DNA of 64,000 nt. Origin: Marinobacter fonticola. GTDB lineage: Bacteria; Pseudomonadota; Gammaproteobacteria; Pseudomonadales; Oleiphilaceae. The stretch lies in contig NZ_CP043042.1 in NCBI RefSeq assembly GCF_008122265.1, positions 1,860,001 through 1,924,000 of the forward strand, in the 5' to 3' direction. The position numbers were made by a program, and so were the translations under genes. A model generated the notes under the pieces. It worked only from the letters and a program-made list of their open reading frames with translations. It was not told where the DNA came from and ran no database searches. Positions 26,446 to 35,291 of this stretch are shown piece by piece (positions within the stretch are counted from its first letter, which is position 1; each line of letters starts with the position of its first letter).

Positions 26446-27075
26446 ATGGCACGGACGTTAGTTGCTGCATTTGCAGTGTTAACCTTACTTCTCTCCGGCT
26501 GTGTATCTACTCCGGCGTCATCGCCTGAAAAGATTCGTCAGGCGCTTAATGTCAAAAAGCAGGGCGTTGACCAGTACATCCTGGGGCCTACCGATGTCGT
26601 TCAAGTGTCCGTATGGCGTAATCCGGATTTAAGCGCCTCCGTGCCGGTTCGTCCAGATGGGCGGATCTCGGTACCGCTGGTCGGGGACGTCCAGGCGTCC
26701 GGCAGAACACCTGAGGATCTTGCGCAGTCCATTGAGGATGAATTGGCGGAATACATCCGGGAACCTCAGGTCAGTATCGTCGTCACCGGTATGGGCAGCC
26801 ATGAGTTTACCGATCGTGTCAGAGTTACCGGCGCGGTCCAGGGCCCTATGTCTATGCCACATCGTTCCGGCATGACGGTGATGGATGTTGTGTTGCAGGC
26901 CGGCGGCGCGAACGAGTTTGCGGACCTGGACGATGCCAGGCTTTACCGCAAGATGGACAATGAAGCTGTTTCGATACCCGTCAACCTTGATGCCATCCTG
27001 AATCGCGGTGATATCAAGACCAATTACCTGTTGCAACCGGGTGACATTCTAACGATTCCCGAAAGGGATTTCTGA
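26446..27075 (+). CDS. outer-membrane polysaccharide export lipoprotein (Wza-like, XrtA type)
   Basis: A 209-residue lipoprotein; the lipobox LLLSGC lies at residues 14-19. A polysaccharide-export (Poly_export) domain follows: YILGPTDVVQVSVWRNPDLS, VRPDGRISVPLVGDVQASG and the SLBB-like part RVTGAVQGPMSMPH, with GDILTIPERDF at the end. The length and ending match the short EpsE/TIGR03027-type proteins of PEP-CTERM/exosortase loci rather than full-length Wza (about 380 residues). It would form or gate the outer-membrane channel together with the Wzz-like protein encoded next. Confidence 0.92.
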   Translation: MARTLVAAFAVLTLLLSGCVSTPASSPEKIRQALNVKKQGVDQYILGPTDVVQVSVWRNPDLSASVPVRPDGRISVPLVGDVQASGRTPEDLAQSIEDELAEYIREPQVSIVVTGMGSHEFTDRVRVTGAVQGPMSMPHRSGMTVMDVVLQAGGANEFADLDDARLYRKMDNEAVSIPVNLDAILNRGDIKTNYLLQPGDILTIPERDF

Positions 27076-27169
27076 GTCATTCAAGATTGTCGCGTGTCCG
27101 TTACGAGCACGCGACTGAAGTAGTTGATAACGGTTTTGAAACCAGTAACGCATTAGTTGGACTATCGAT

Positions 27170-28696
27170 ATGGCGCTTCCTCTATCCCAACTGCCTGGTG
27201 AAATCATTCGCGAAGTTCGTGGTCGTAAATGGCTTGCACTGGCTGTTTTTGCGATCGTCAGTTTTGGCGTACTCGCGTTAGGTTTTATATGGCCTTATAA
27301 GTACCAGTCTCAAGTGGTGATCTACGTCGATGACGAGAACATTATCCGCCCCTTGATGGAAGGTAGTGCGGTTACCACAGAAATTAACGAACAGGCCTCC
27401 TCTGCCCAGCAGCTGCTGTGGAGCCGTAACGTTATGGAGCAGCTAGCGACCAACAAAGACATTTTCGGCAGTGGCGCAGCGGAATTGTCGAACGCGCAAA
27501 TTGAAGGTCGTGTTCAGTGGCTCCGGCAAAATCTAAGCGTTGAAACTCAAGGTGAGGACTATTTCGGCATACAGTATCGCTCGGAAAGCCCACAGCAAGC
27601 GTTCAAAATTGCTCAGCAACTCGGCCAGTTGTTTATTGAAGAGTCCTCCAGGCGCAAACGCGTGGAGAGTAGAAATGCTTACGAGTTCATCGATAATCAG
27701 GTTAAGAGCTACGAGCGTCAGCTCTCTGAGGTTGAAGGTCGGATGAAGAGCTTCTTGTCAGAAAATGTCGATGGCACCGAGCAAGAAGCCAATAACCGGC
27801 TCGCAAACCTCCGTAGCCAGCTTGAACTGGCTCAGTTGGATAGAAAGGAACTCAACACGCGAGTGAATTCCCTCGAAAGCCAACTGCAAAACGTAAGTTC
27901 CACGTTTAGTCAGAAACAAACGGTGGATTCCTTCCAGAACCGAATCGCGAATCTTCAGGATCAGCTCGACTCCCTTAGGCTGAAGTATCACGATTCATAT
28001 CCAGATATTGTCATTCTTGAGGAGCAAATTGCTGAACTCAAACGTCAGCGTGAGAATGCCTTAGCGACCGGTGCGGATCTCTCGCGGACCGTCCAAGGCC
28101 AGCAAATTGTAAACCCCCTTTACCAGGAGCTGAGCGCCGAGTTGGCTACGGTAAGAACCAACATCGCAGCTGTTGACACGCGCATCAATTCGTTGGATGC
28201 GTTGATTGGCGAGCAAAAGCAGCGCATGGAGCGAATCCAGGGCAATAAAGCTCAGTATTCCGATATTACCCGTGACATGGCTGTTAATAAGGAAATCTAC
28301 GACGACCTCCTGAAGCGGCGTGAGAAAGCGCGTGTATCCATGCATCTCGATGTCGAAGGGCAGGGCCTGAACTATCGGATCAATGAATCTGCCCGGTATC
28401 CTTTAACGCCGTCCGGACCTCAGTTCTTCCAATTCGCGGCTATTGGGTTGTTCTTGGGTGCTCTAGCACCTTTCGGGGCCGTAGCTGGACTGTTGCAGAT
28501 CGATCCAAGGGTGAGAGCCAAGGCTCAACTCGAGGACGAGGTTGGTCTACCAGTGCTGATCGAAATCCCCAAAGTTAGAACGCCCTTCGAGAGAAGACGC
28601 GACCATCGTGTGACGCTAGCGGTTGGCGTGAGCGCGGCGGTTGTGGCCATTGGTTATATTGCGATCGCGGTCGCCTCTGTCATGGGAGCGTTGTAA
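27170..28696 (+). CDS. polysaccharide chain-length determinant (Wzz/GNVR family, XrtA type)
   Basis: A 508-residue inner-membrane protein. It has a first membrane segment at about 22-42, then a Wzz-type periplasmic region (YKYQSQVVIYVDDENII) and a long coiled coil at about 155-300 (SYERQLSEVEGRMKSFL, LRSQLELAQLDRKELNTRV). A second membrane segment near 425-445 follows a proline-rich approach (INESARYPLTPSGPQFFQF), with a third hydrophobic stretch at the C-terminus. The family (TIGR03007) sets chain length and partners a BY-kinase. The stop codon overlaps the next start by one base (TAATG), so the two are co-translated. Confidence 0.92.
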   Translation: MALPLSQLPGEIIREVRGRKWLALAVFAIVSFGVLALGFIWPYKYQSQVVIYVDDENIIRPLMEGSAVTTEINEQASSAQQLLWSRNVMEQLATNKDIFGSGAAELSNAQIEGRVQWLRQNLSVETQGEDYFGIQYRSESPQQAFKIAQQLGQLFIEESSRRKRVESRNAYEFIDNQVKSYERQLSEVEGRMKSFLSENVDGTEQEANNRLANLRSQLELAQLDRKELNTRVNSLESQLQNVSSTFSQKQTVDSFQNRIANLQDQLDSLRLKYHDSYPDIVILEEQIAELKRQRENALATGADLSRTVQGQQIVNPLYQELSAELATVRTNIAAVDTRINSLDALIGEQKQRMERIQGNKAQYSDITRDMAVNKEIYDDLLKRREKARVSMHLDVEGQGLNYRINESARYPLTPSGPQFFQFAAIGLFLGALAPFGAVAGLLQIDPRVRAKAQLEDEVGLPVLIEIPKVRTPFERRRDHRVTLAVGVSAAVVAIGYIAIAVASVMGAL

Positions 28697-29628
28697 TGGC
28701 AGAATTCCCTTCAAATCGTGGATTCAGTCCGTCAAACGACGAAAGTGCCGACCCAGCCATCGAAGAAGGCCGTGAGCTGACTTCGAAGCAGTCATCGGAA
28801 CTGCGCGCTAGGGATTCGGACGGCAATAAGGATACGACGCCGGCCAAGAAGCAGGACTCCGACGTGTCCTATAACGATTGGGATGATTCCCGCCTGCTGG
28901 TTCCCAGTTCACTCGAGCTTGGCGCCGGCGCCGTTGACAAGTATGTCATCAGCAAGCAAATACGGCGTATGCAGGAGCCGCGCAGGCTGACAAACGATGA
29001 TCTCGACGAACGGCGGATTATTTATCCCGAGTCGCCGGATCGCGATCTAGTCAATCGGTTCCGTAACTTGCGGACGAAGCTGCTGGAGGTTTCCGGAGGC
29101 AACAATTTTACGCTTGTCGTAACAGGAGCCGGCGAAAGCGCAGGCTCCTCGTTTACCGCCTTAAATCTGGCAGCGGCCTTCGCATTCGATCAAGCTAAAA
29201 CGGCGCTGATTATCGACTGTAACCTGCGCGAGCCGGCGTTGCACAGCATGCTTGATATGGCGCCTGAGTCCGGACTGACGGATTTTCTGGATGAGTCGGA
29301 TTACGACATCGGCCGCATTATTTATCCTACCGGTATCCCTCGTTTGCGCTTGATTCCTGCGGGCAGCCGGCGGGAATCGCCTGGTGAGTTCTTTACCTCG
29401 TTTCGGATGAAGCAGTTTCTCCAGGCGGTCAGGCGCCGTTACCCGGACCGTTTCATCATCCTCGACACTGCGCCGGTTACCGAGACTCCCGACGCTCGCA
29501 TTCTAACCGAGCTGTGCGACTACGCGATGCTGGTGGTGCCACATGGCAAAGTAACCGCGTCGACCGTCGAACAGGCGGCAGGTGCATTCAATCCGGATAA
29601 GTTTGCCGGGGCGATTATTAATGGTTAG
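28696..29628 (+). CDS. BY-kinase-like ATPase with degenerate Walker A (XrtA-locus type)
   Basis: The 310-residue protein sits where the exosortase-A tyrosine autokinase belongs and keeps the fold: RDLVNRFRNLRTKLL, FTALNLAAAFAFDQAKTALI, a Walker A'-like IIDCNLREPALHSML and the Walker B-like FIILDTAPVTETPDA. The P-loop, however, reads GAGESAGSS (residues 144-152), with Ser in place of the essential Lys. The usual C-terminal tyrosine cluster is also absent, the protein ending KFAGAIING. The first ~90 residues are acidic and low-complexity. It may be a non-phosphorylating scaffold for the Wzz-like protein encoded just before it. The last codons overlap the next gene (ATGGTTAG). Confidence 0.85.
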   Translation: MAEFPSNRGFSPSNDESADPAIEEGRELTSKQSSELRARDSDGNKDTTPAKKQDSDVSYNDWDDSRLLVPSSLELGAGAVDKYVISKQIRRMQEPRRLTNDDLDERRIIYPESPDRDLVNRFRNLRTKLLEVSGGNNFTLVVTGAGESAGSSFTALNLAAAFAFDQAKTALIIDCNLREPALHSMLDMAPESGLTDFLDESDYDIGRIIYPTGIPRLRLIPAGSRRESPGEFFTSFRMKQFLQAVRRRYPDRFIILDTAPVTETPDARILTELCDYAMLVVPHGKVTASTVEQAAGAFNPDKFAGAIING

Positions 29629-30901
29629 AAGCAATGGATCAGGGACGATTCGACGTCTCGCAGTCGCGTTATCAGGTACGGTAATCGTGTCAACAGTGTG
29701 CGCGGATCCGGTACAGATCGAACTGGGTTTGGACAATCGGTATAGCGATAACGTCACGCGCTCTGATACAAACGAACAAAGCGATCTGGAAACCCGAGTG
29801 AACGTAGGTGTGCGGCATTATGCCGAGCCAGGGCAATGTATGTCGGATCTTTCGGCGGACCTGGGCTACGGGATGTATCTTGACGATACCTACGATCCGG
29901 AAAACTATATTACGTTGGATTGGTTTGGCAACTGCGAGATTACTGATCGGCTTTATTGGGATGTATCCAATTCGACCCGGGACGTCATTCAGGATTCGCG
30001 TAGTGCGGCAACGCCTGACAACACGACCCGCCGCAACATCTTCAGGACCGGGCCCCGGTACACGTTGAGACTGAGTCCGCGTCACTATATTGACCTCGCT
30101 GCCGAGTATGAAAACGAGCAGTACGAGAGTTCGGACGAGCCGGATAGCGAGGGCGTCAGTGGGACGGTCGCGTGGCGGCATCTGTTCTCGCAGACGTTAA
30201 CCGGAGGTCTTCGTTTCACGGCGTCGGATAAAGAGCTGGATACAGACGAAGACATAACGACGGAAACAGCTTCGGCCTTCTTCAATAAAGTTTTTTCAAC
30301 CACGCAGGTTAGCGGGTCTATCGGTGCTACAAGACTTGAGACCGAGGTCGATGGTGATGTGCTGGTATCCGAGGGTATCACTGGCGATATCAGGATTGAC
30401 CGGGAAATCACCGCCACAGCTTGGTCCTATCTTGAGGCTAGCCGGCGCATCACGGACGACACTTCGGACTACGATTTCGAGTTCGACGGCGTTACGTACG
30501 GCATCGAGCAGCGAACAGCGGTTGAAATTACGTCCTTTCGTGTAGGCCTGCGCAAACAGTTTGGCGACACCTCCAACCTCGATACATCCCTGGTTGCGGA
30601 TCGTTCCGACGAAGTTGCCACCGGTATACGCGAAGACAGGGTTGCCGTGGAGGCGCTTTATCGCCGCCCCATTACCGGCTTTCTCGACTTCACCGCAGGC
30701 TCCCAGCTCGCCTATCTGAGTTACACTGACGACAATTCCGAAGATCAGCTGTTTAACGTTGATGTGGGCCTTTCTTATCAATGGGCTCGTGATTTGAGCC
30801 TGCGGGGCGAAATCGGTCACAACCGTCGGGCAAGTGACATAGGCAGCCGGGAGTACGTCGAGAATTGGATCTTGGTCGGAATTGAATACCAGGTTCGGTA
30901 G
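29621..30901 (+). CDS. outer-membrane beta-barrel protein of the PEP-CTERM/XrtA locus (TIGR03016-like)
   Basis: 426 residues with a signal peptide (cleavage after VSTVCA or nearby), followed by repeated amphipathic beta-strands with aromatic ends: LGLDNRYSDNVTRSD, DLSADLGYGMYLDDTYDP, YIDLAAEYENEQYESSDE and GLRFTASDKELDTDEDI. It finishes with ENWILVGIEYQVR. This pattern fits the TIGR03016 barrel found next to exosortase A gene sets and probably acts in polymer export across the outer membrane. An in-frame start at 29582 exists, but ATG 29621 overlaps the end of the kinase-like gene and places the signal peptide correctly. The AAA ATPase usually adjacent (TIGR03015) is missing here. Confidence 0.8.
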   Translation: MVRSNGSGTIRRLAVALSGTVIVSTVCADPVQIELGLDNRYSDNVTRSDTNEQSDLETRVNVGVRHYAEPGQCMSDLSADLGYGMYLDDTYDPENYITLDWFGNCEITDRLYWDVSNSTRDVIQDSRSAATPDNTTRRNIFRTGPRYTLRLSPRHYIDLAAEYENEQYESSDEPDSEGVSGTVAWRHLFSQTLTGGLRFTASDKELDTDEDITTETASAFFNKVFSTTQVSGSIGATRLETEVDGDVLVSEGITGDIRIDREITATAWSYLEASRRITDDTSDYDFEFDGVTYGIEQRTAVEITSFRVGLRKQFGDTSNLDTSLVADRSDEVATGIREDRVAVEALYRRPITGFLDFTAGSQLAYLSYTDDNSEDQLFNVDVGLSYQWARDLSLRGEIGHNRRASDIGSREYVENWILVGIEYQVR

Positions 30902-30928
30902 AGATCCGCGTTTTCTCAAGGAACTGAA

Positions 30929-31795
30929 ATGAATCAGCCACTGAATGCATTAACCGTAGATGTTGAAGATTATTTCCAGGTTGCCGCGTTGGCTGAGGCT
31001 GTATCACGGGACGACTGGGATTCCATGGAATACCGTGTCGAGCAGAACACCGATCGGCTGCTGGCGCTGTTCGATCAACAACACGTCAAGGCGACCTTCT
31101 TCGTTTTGGGTTGGGTGGCAGAGCGTTCGCCGGACCTCGTTCGGCGTATCAAAGCTGGCGGTCATGAAATTGCGAGCCATGGATACAGTCACCAGTTGAT
31201 TTACAACCAGCAGCCGGATGTCTTCCGCGAAGAAACCCGGCGCTCGAAGCAAATCCTTGAGGATATTTTAGGCGAGCCCATTCATGGCTACCGGGCGGCC
31301 AGTTACTCAATTACCGCACAGTCCAAGTGGGCGCTGGATATTCTCTGTGACGAAGGCTTTACTTGGGATTCATCGATTTTCCCGGTTCACCACGATCGTT
31401 ACGGTATGCCGGGAACCCCTGAAAAACCCTATGTTCTTGAAGCGCCGTCCGGTGGCTTGTTGAAAGAGTTTCCACTTTCGACCTGTCCGGTAGGAAACTA
31501 CCGCCTTCCCATCGCCGGTGGAGGTTACTTTCGGCTCTATCCTTATTTTCTGAGTCGCTGGGGGTTGGGAAAGATAAACCGGGCAGGGGAGCCTTTTATT
31601 TTCTATCTTCACCCCTGGGAAGTGGATCCTGGCCAGCCACGATTAAAGGCCAGTGCGTTCTCACGCTTCCGGCATTACAACAATTTGTCGGTGTGTTTCG
31701 ATCGCTTGCAGCGTTTGTTGAAAGACTTCCGTTTCGGCACCGTGAGTGAGGTCATGGATTCTCTGGATCTCAATGCCGCTCCCGTTAAGGTTTAG
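30929..31795 (+). CDS. XrtA-system polysaccharide deacetylase
   Basis: A 288-residue NodB-fold (CE4) enzyme, family TIGR03006. Metal and catalytic residues are visible in LTVDVEDYFQV, HEIASHGYSHQLIY (His-x3-His), YRAASYSI and the C-terminal FIFYLHPWEVDPGQP. No signal peptide is evident. It likely removes acetyl groups from the growing exopolysaccharide or its precursor. AAGGAA stands five bases before ATG 30929. It is followed after eight bases by the FemAB gene, as is usual in exosortase A loci. Confidence 0.93.
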   Translation: MNQPLNALTVDVEDYFQVAALAEAVSRDDWDSMEYRVEQNTDRLLALFDQQHVKATFFVLGWVAERSPDLVRRIKAGGHEIASHGYSHQLIYNQQPDVFREETRRSKQILEDILGEPIHGYRAASYSITAQSKWALDILCDEGFTWDSSIFPVHHDRYGMPGTPEKPYVLEAPSGGLLKEFPLSTCPVGNYRLPIAGGGYFRLYPYFLSRWGLGKINRAGEPFIFYLHPWEVDPGQPRLKASAFSRFRHYNNLSVCFDRLQRLLKDFRFGTVSEVMDSLDLNAAPVKV

Positions 31796-31803
31796 TTCGA
31801 CAT

Positions 31804-33153
31804 ATGGCAGAGAATTCAGTAGTAGGTACGCCTATCGATCCGGCTCATCCCCCCACTAAAGCGCAATTAGAAGAACTCAAGGCAGAAAAAGGCCGGTTAA
31901 GTCGGCAAATCGGTGAAGCCAAGAAAAGTGGCCAGTCGGCTGATGGACTGATTGCTCAGCTTAAGCAGGTTTCAGATGATTTAAAGACGCTTCAAAAAGC
32001 TCACAAAAAGTCTCTGAACCAGACCGACGATAGCCGCCCGGAAGCCCAAGTAACGACCGCTGCTCCGCCTTTTATCAGAAGTGCAGATGTCAGAAGTGCA
32101 GATAAGATCAGCGTGCAGGATGTTGTGTCAGATCCACGAGACAACGCTAGTATGTCCGCCTGGGATCGTTACGTAGACGAGCATCCGGCCGGCACACCTT
32201 ATCACCGCCTGGGCATTAGGCAGTTCATTGAAACCACTTATGGGCACCAAACCCGGTATCTCTTCGCGCGCGGGGCGAAGGGGCAAGTCGTCGGTGTTTT
32301 ACCGTTAGTTCAGCTTCGCAGCCGGCTATTCGGAAACTTCGTGGTTTCGGTGCCTTACTTTAATTACGGCGGTGTCCTCGCAGACAGCTCAGAGGTGGCG
32401 GAGCGCCTCGTCGACGAAGCGTCGGCGTGGGCCGAATCTCTTGGGGCTAGCCACGTGGAACTGCGGCATCTGGACGCATCCAAGCTGGATCTGCCAGCCC
32501 GGACAGATAAGGTCACGTTCTGGCTTGATTTGCCTAAAAAACCGGAAGAGCTCTGGAGCCAGTTCCGACCCAAATTACGAGCACAGATACGGCGTGCGGA
32601 ACGAGAAGAGCCTGAATGTCACATCGGTGGCCTGGAGCTTCTCGATGATTTCTACGATGTTTTTGCCGCCAATATGCGCGACCTGGGGACGCCGGTATAC
32701 GGTAAGCGCTTCTTTCGTGACCTCATAGAGCAGTCAGGGTTGTCCGCCTGGTTGGTGGTGGTGAAACTTAATGGCGAGCCCTGCGGTTGCGCGTTCTTGT
32801 TGGGTTATCGAGGGCGGATGGAGATTCCGTGGGCTTCGACGCTGCGCAAGTTCAATGCAACAGGGATCAATATGTTCATGTACTGGCGAGTGCTGGAATT
32901 CGCCATCGAGCAAGGCTTCCGGCTTTTCGATTTTGGCCGCTGCAGCGAAGAGGCCGGTACCTACCGGTTCAAACGTCAGTGGGGCGCAGAGCCTGTGCCC
33001 ATGCGCTGGGATTACAAGATGGCGCCGGACACGCCGCTGCCGGGGCTCAATCCGCATAACCCTAAATTTATGCTGCTTATCGCCATCTGGCAGCGCCTGC
33101 CGGTCTGGCTAACCCGCATTCTTGGCCCCAATATCGTCAAGAGCCTGCCCTAA
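31804..33153 (+). CDS. FemAB family XrtA/PEP-CTERM-associated protein with N-terminal coiled coil
   Basis: A 449-residue protein. Residues about 18-70 form a charged coiled coil (TKAQLEELKAEKGRLSRQI, then LIAQLKQVSDDLKTLQKAH). After a linker, the acyltransferase part runs from about 115 to the end: TPYHRLGIRQFIETTYGHQT, VPYFNYGGVLAD, FRPKLRAQIRRAEREEPEC, FFRDLIEQSGLSAWLVVVKL and FDFGRCSEEAGTYRFKRQWG. These match the TIGR03019/FemAB-like GNAT proteins of PEP-CTERM loci, thought to transfer an acyl or aminoacyl group to the polymer. The stop overlaps the start of the next gene by one base. Confidence 0.9.
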   Translation: MAENSVVGTPIDPAHPPTKAQLEELKAEKGRLSRQIGEAKKSGQSADGLIAQLKQVSDDLKTLQKAHKKSLNQTDDSRPEAQVTTAAPPFIRSADVRSADKISVQDVVSDPRDNASMSAWDRYVDEHPAGTPYHRLGIRQFIETTYGHQTRYLFARGAKGQVVGVLPLVQLRSRLFGNFVVSVPYFNYGGVLADSSEVAERLVDEASAWAESLGASHVELRHLDASKLDLPARTDKVTFWLDLPKKPEELWSQFRPKLRAQIRRAEREEPECHIGGLELLDDFYDVFAANMRDLGTPVYGKRFFRDLIEQSGLSAWLVVVKLNGEPCGCAFLLGYRGRMEIPWASTLRKFNATGINMFMYWRVLEFAIEQGFRLFDFGRCSEEAGTYRFKRQWGAEPVPMRWDYKMAPDTPLPGLNPHNPKFMLLIAIWQRLPVWLTRILGPNIVKSLP

Positions 33154-34142
33154 TGAGCCTGTTCCAGACGCATGCGTGGCAAAGCGCCTGGTGGGAAACT
33201 TGGGGGGTGGATAACGACTTTACCAAGGTGTCGCCCTGGTCGGAAGGTCGCTGCGGGTTGTATCTCTCATCATATCGGGTTAAGGGAATCATCCCTTTGC
33301 GCTCCCTCGAGTTTGTGGGGAGCAGTTACCGCAACGTTCGATCAGTCAGGACCGAGTACAACACGTTGTGCTCCGAACTTAAGACAGATGCAGAGAACTT
33401 TGCCGCATTCACCGATTTATTGAAGCAAACCCGCTGGTCCGAGGCGGTATTTAACGACCTCATTGTCGGATCACAAGACATCGACTTTCTCTACGCGCTG
33501 GCGCGAAGCGAGAGATGGCTTGTCCGTGAGACAGCGTCGGACACTGCTTGGAGCGTCGATACGAACGGGGATTTTGGAGAATACCTTCGTTCTCTGGGCT
33601 CCAACACCCGGTTGAGGATATACAACCGCCGTCGTGTGCTCGAAAGCCTGGGTTCTGTGGATCACGAGAACCTCTGGCTAAAGGGTGATGAGGGAGTAAG
33701 GAGGTTCTTCGATGAGCTCAACCAGTTTCATTGCCGGCGTTGGGGCAAGCCCGTTTTTAGAGAGAAAGCCCTGCAGTTTCATCGGCGCTTTCTCGAGCGA
33801 GTAACGGAGGAAGGGGGGCTCCCGCAGCTCCTCCTCCTGTATTGTGATGACGCCGTGATATCAGTCTTGTACAACGTGGTTTACAAGGGGCGCGTCTACA
33901 ATATTCAGAGCGGATTTGAAGAAGCCTTCCATAAAAAGCTTTCTTTGGGTTTTCTACACCTCGGATACGCAATCGAGTTTGCTTTTGAGGATCCGCAGGT
34001 AAGGGTTTTTGACATGCTTGCCGGGCGAGGGAAGAACAATAATTATAAAAAGCACCTGGCGACCAGCCGCCAAGATCTACTTTCGTTAATGGTGGTCCGA
34101 AGCCGGGTGCTAAACGCTCTTTACAGAGTCAAAGATCGTTAA
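33153..34142 (+). CDS. GNAT/BioF2-like acyltransferase, second FemAB-type protein
   Basis: A 329-residue protein that begins MSLFQTHAWQSAWWETWG and contains the BioF2-like (PF13480 type) region: LRSLGSNTRLRIYNRRRVLE, FFDELNQFHCRRWGKP, LLYCDDAVISVLYNVVYKG, FHKKLSLGFLHLGYAIEFAF and DMLAGRGKNNNYKKHLA. It starts on the last base of the FemAB stop (TAATG), so the two are co-translated and may modify the same sugar. The substrate is unknown. It is convergent with a second deacetylase gene on the other strand. Confidence 0.85.
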   Translation: MSLFQTHAWQSAWWETWGVDNDFTKVSPWSEGRCGLYLSSYRVKGIIPLRSLEFVGSSYRNVRSVRTEYNTLCSELKTDAENFAAFTDLLKQTRWSEAVFNDLIVGSQDIDFLYALARSERWLVRETASDTAWSVDTNGDFGEYLRSLGSNTRLRIYNRRRVLESLGSVDHENLWLKGDEGVRRFFDELNQFHCRRWGKPVFREKALQFHRRFLERVTEEGGLPQLLLLYCDDAVISVLYNVVYKGRVYNIQSGFEEAFHKKLSLGFLHLGYAIEFAFEDPQVRVFDMLAGRGKNNNYKKHLATSRQDLLSLMVVRSRVLNALYRVKDR

Positions 34143-34199
34143 AAACGGGCGCTCACCTGCGTTTCCTAAGTGAGCTGCCTGCCAATTCTAGCGTCCTGC

Positions 34200-35213
34200 T
34201 TAGAGTCTTTCCTTGGCATATTCCAGCCAGCTACAGTACTGCTTAAAGTGAGCGAGAGTATCTGGAAAGCTGAACCGCTTAAGCGCAAAGATGTCTGTGT
34301 TTTCCTTACGCTTCAGGTAGATATAGCCCGGGTCTGCCGAGAGAGCGCCGATAAGTCCGGCTTCCGCAGCCATCCGTTGCTCCCTCGGACCAAAATCGAT
34401 ACCTTCCCGACCGCTGGGAAAGCAGAAAATAGGTACCGGATTCTTTAAATTGCGACTAATCGCCTGCCAACTACCGGCAATTTCTTCCCTCGCTTCATCG
34501 TCGGTGAGTTGTGACAGGATCGGATGCCTTTTGGTATGAGGGCCGAATTCAACGTAATCCGACTCCAAAGCCCGGGCCTGATCCCATGTTATAGGCTGGT
34601 ATTCAGACGGTGCCGAGCTAGGCAAGGTAACATGCAGCATCTTTGAAAAATCCGATACCGCGTTCTCGGCAACCGCGTTAGGCATTGTCTTATAAAAGTG
34701 CCGCAGCCGGCGTACCAGCAGGCGTTTATCGTTTGCCGTCTGGAACTGCGCCTTCGTCTCACCCTTCCCGAAGTCGAATTTAATTTCGTTCTCGCTAGTA
34801 TGCTTGAATAGATACTCGAGCTTATAGTCCCAAGACCAATACTGAGCGTCCTGCATGTCCGTCGCTAAGAATACGGTAACCGGCGCCTGGTGACGTTCGA
34901 AGACGGGTAGAGCCTTCTCGGCCTGATCGTAAAAGCCATCGTCAAGCGTGAAAGCAACGGCCTTGTCAGGTAAGGGCCTGTTGGCTAGCAAAGATTCCAC
35001 AAGATCGCGCAAGGAGATAATGTGATAGCCGCGACGCTTCAGGTAGCCAAGCGCATCTTCGAGATGACCGAGGGAATGCCCGCGGATACCTCGGTTGTCG
35101 TCTGCGAAGCGATGCATGAGAAAAACCGGAACCACCTGCCGTCTTAATGGCAGCATGAGACGACAGACGGGCGCGCTCGTCAGGAAATTAATAGCTATTT
35201 CAGAAAACATCAC
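34200..35213 (-). CDS. polysaccharide deacetylase family protein
   Basis: A 337-residue protein with NodB-like motifs: VPVFLMHRFAD, AVAFTLDDGFYDQAEKALPV with the catalytic Asp pair, EFGPHTKRHPILSQL with the His-x3-His type metal site, and IFCFPSGREGIDFGP. The start at 35213 is the longest option; a later Met (MLPLRRQVVPVF) at 35156 would remove a short hydrophobic N-terminus. It is one of three deacetylase-like genes in the locus and, with the ATP-grasp gene upstream on the same strand, forms a two-gene unit opposite to its neighbours. Confidence 0.87.
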   Translation of the reverse strand: MMFSEIAINFLTSAPVCRLMLPLRRQVVPVFLMHRFADDNRGIRGHSLGHLEDALGYLKRRGYHIISLRDLVESLLANRPLPDKAVAFTLDDGFYDQAEKALPVFERHQAPVTVFLATDMQDAQYWSWDYKLEYLFKHTSENEIKFDFGKGETKAQFQTANDKRLLVRRLRHFYKTMPNAVAENAVSDFSKMLHVTLPSSAPSEYQPITWDQARALESDYVEFGPHTKRHPILSQLTDDEAREEIAGSWQAISRNLKNPVPIFCFPSGREGIDFGPREQRMAAEAGLIGALSADPGYIYLKRKENTDIFALKRFSFPDTLAHFKQYCSWLEYAKERL

Positions 35214-35291
35214 GTCAATAAAACCTCGGAGCCGATCGCCGTTGCGGTGCTGTAACTCAAGTAAGCATATTGGATTAAGTCTGTCATGACA

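Noticed and set aside
34143..34199. Bidirectional terminator between convergent genes
   Set aside because: A six-pair stem (GCTCAC/GTGAGC) with a 13-base loop and no T-run is too weak to call.
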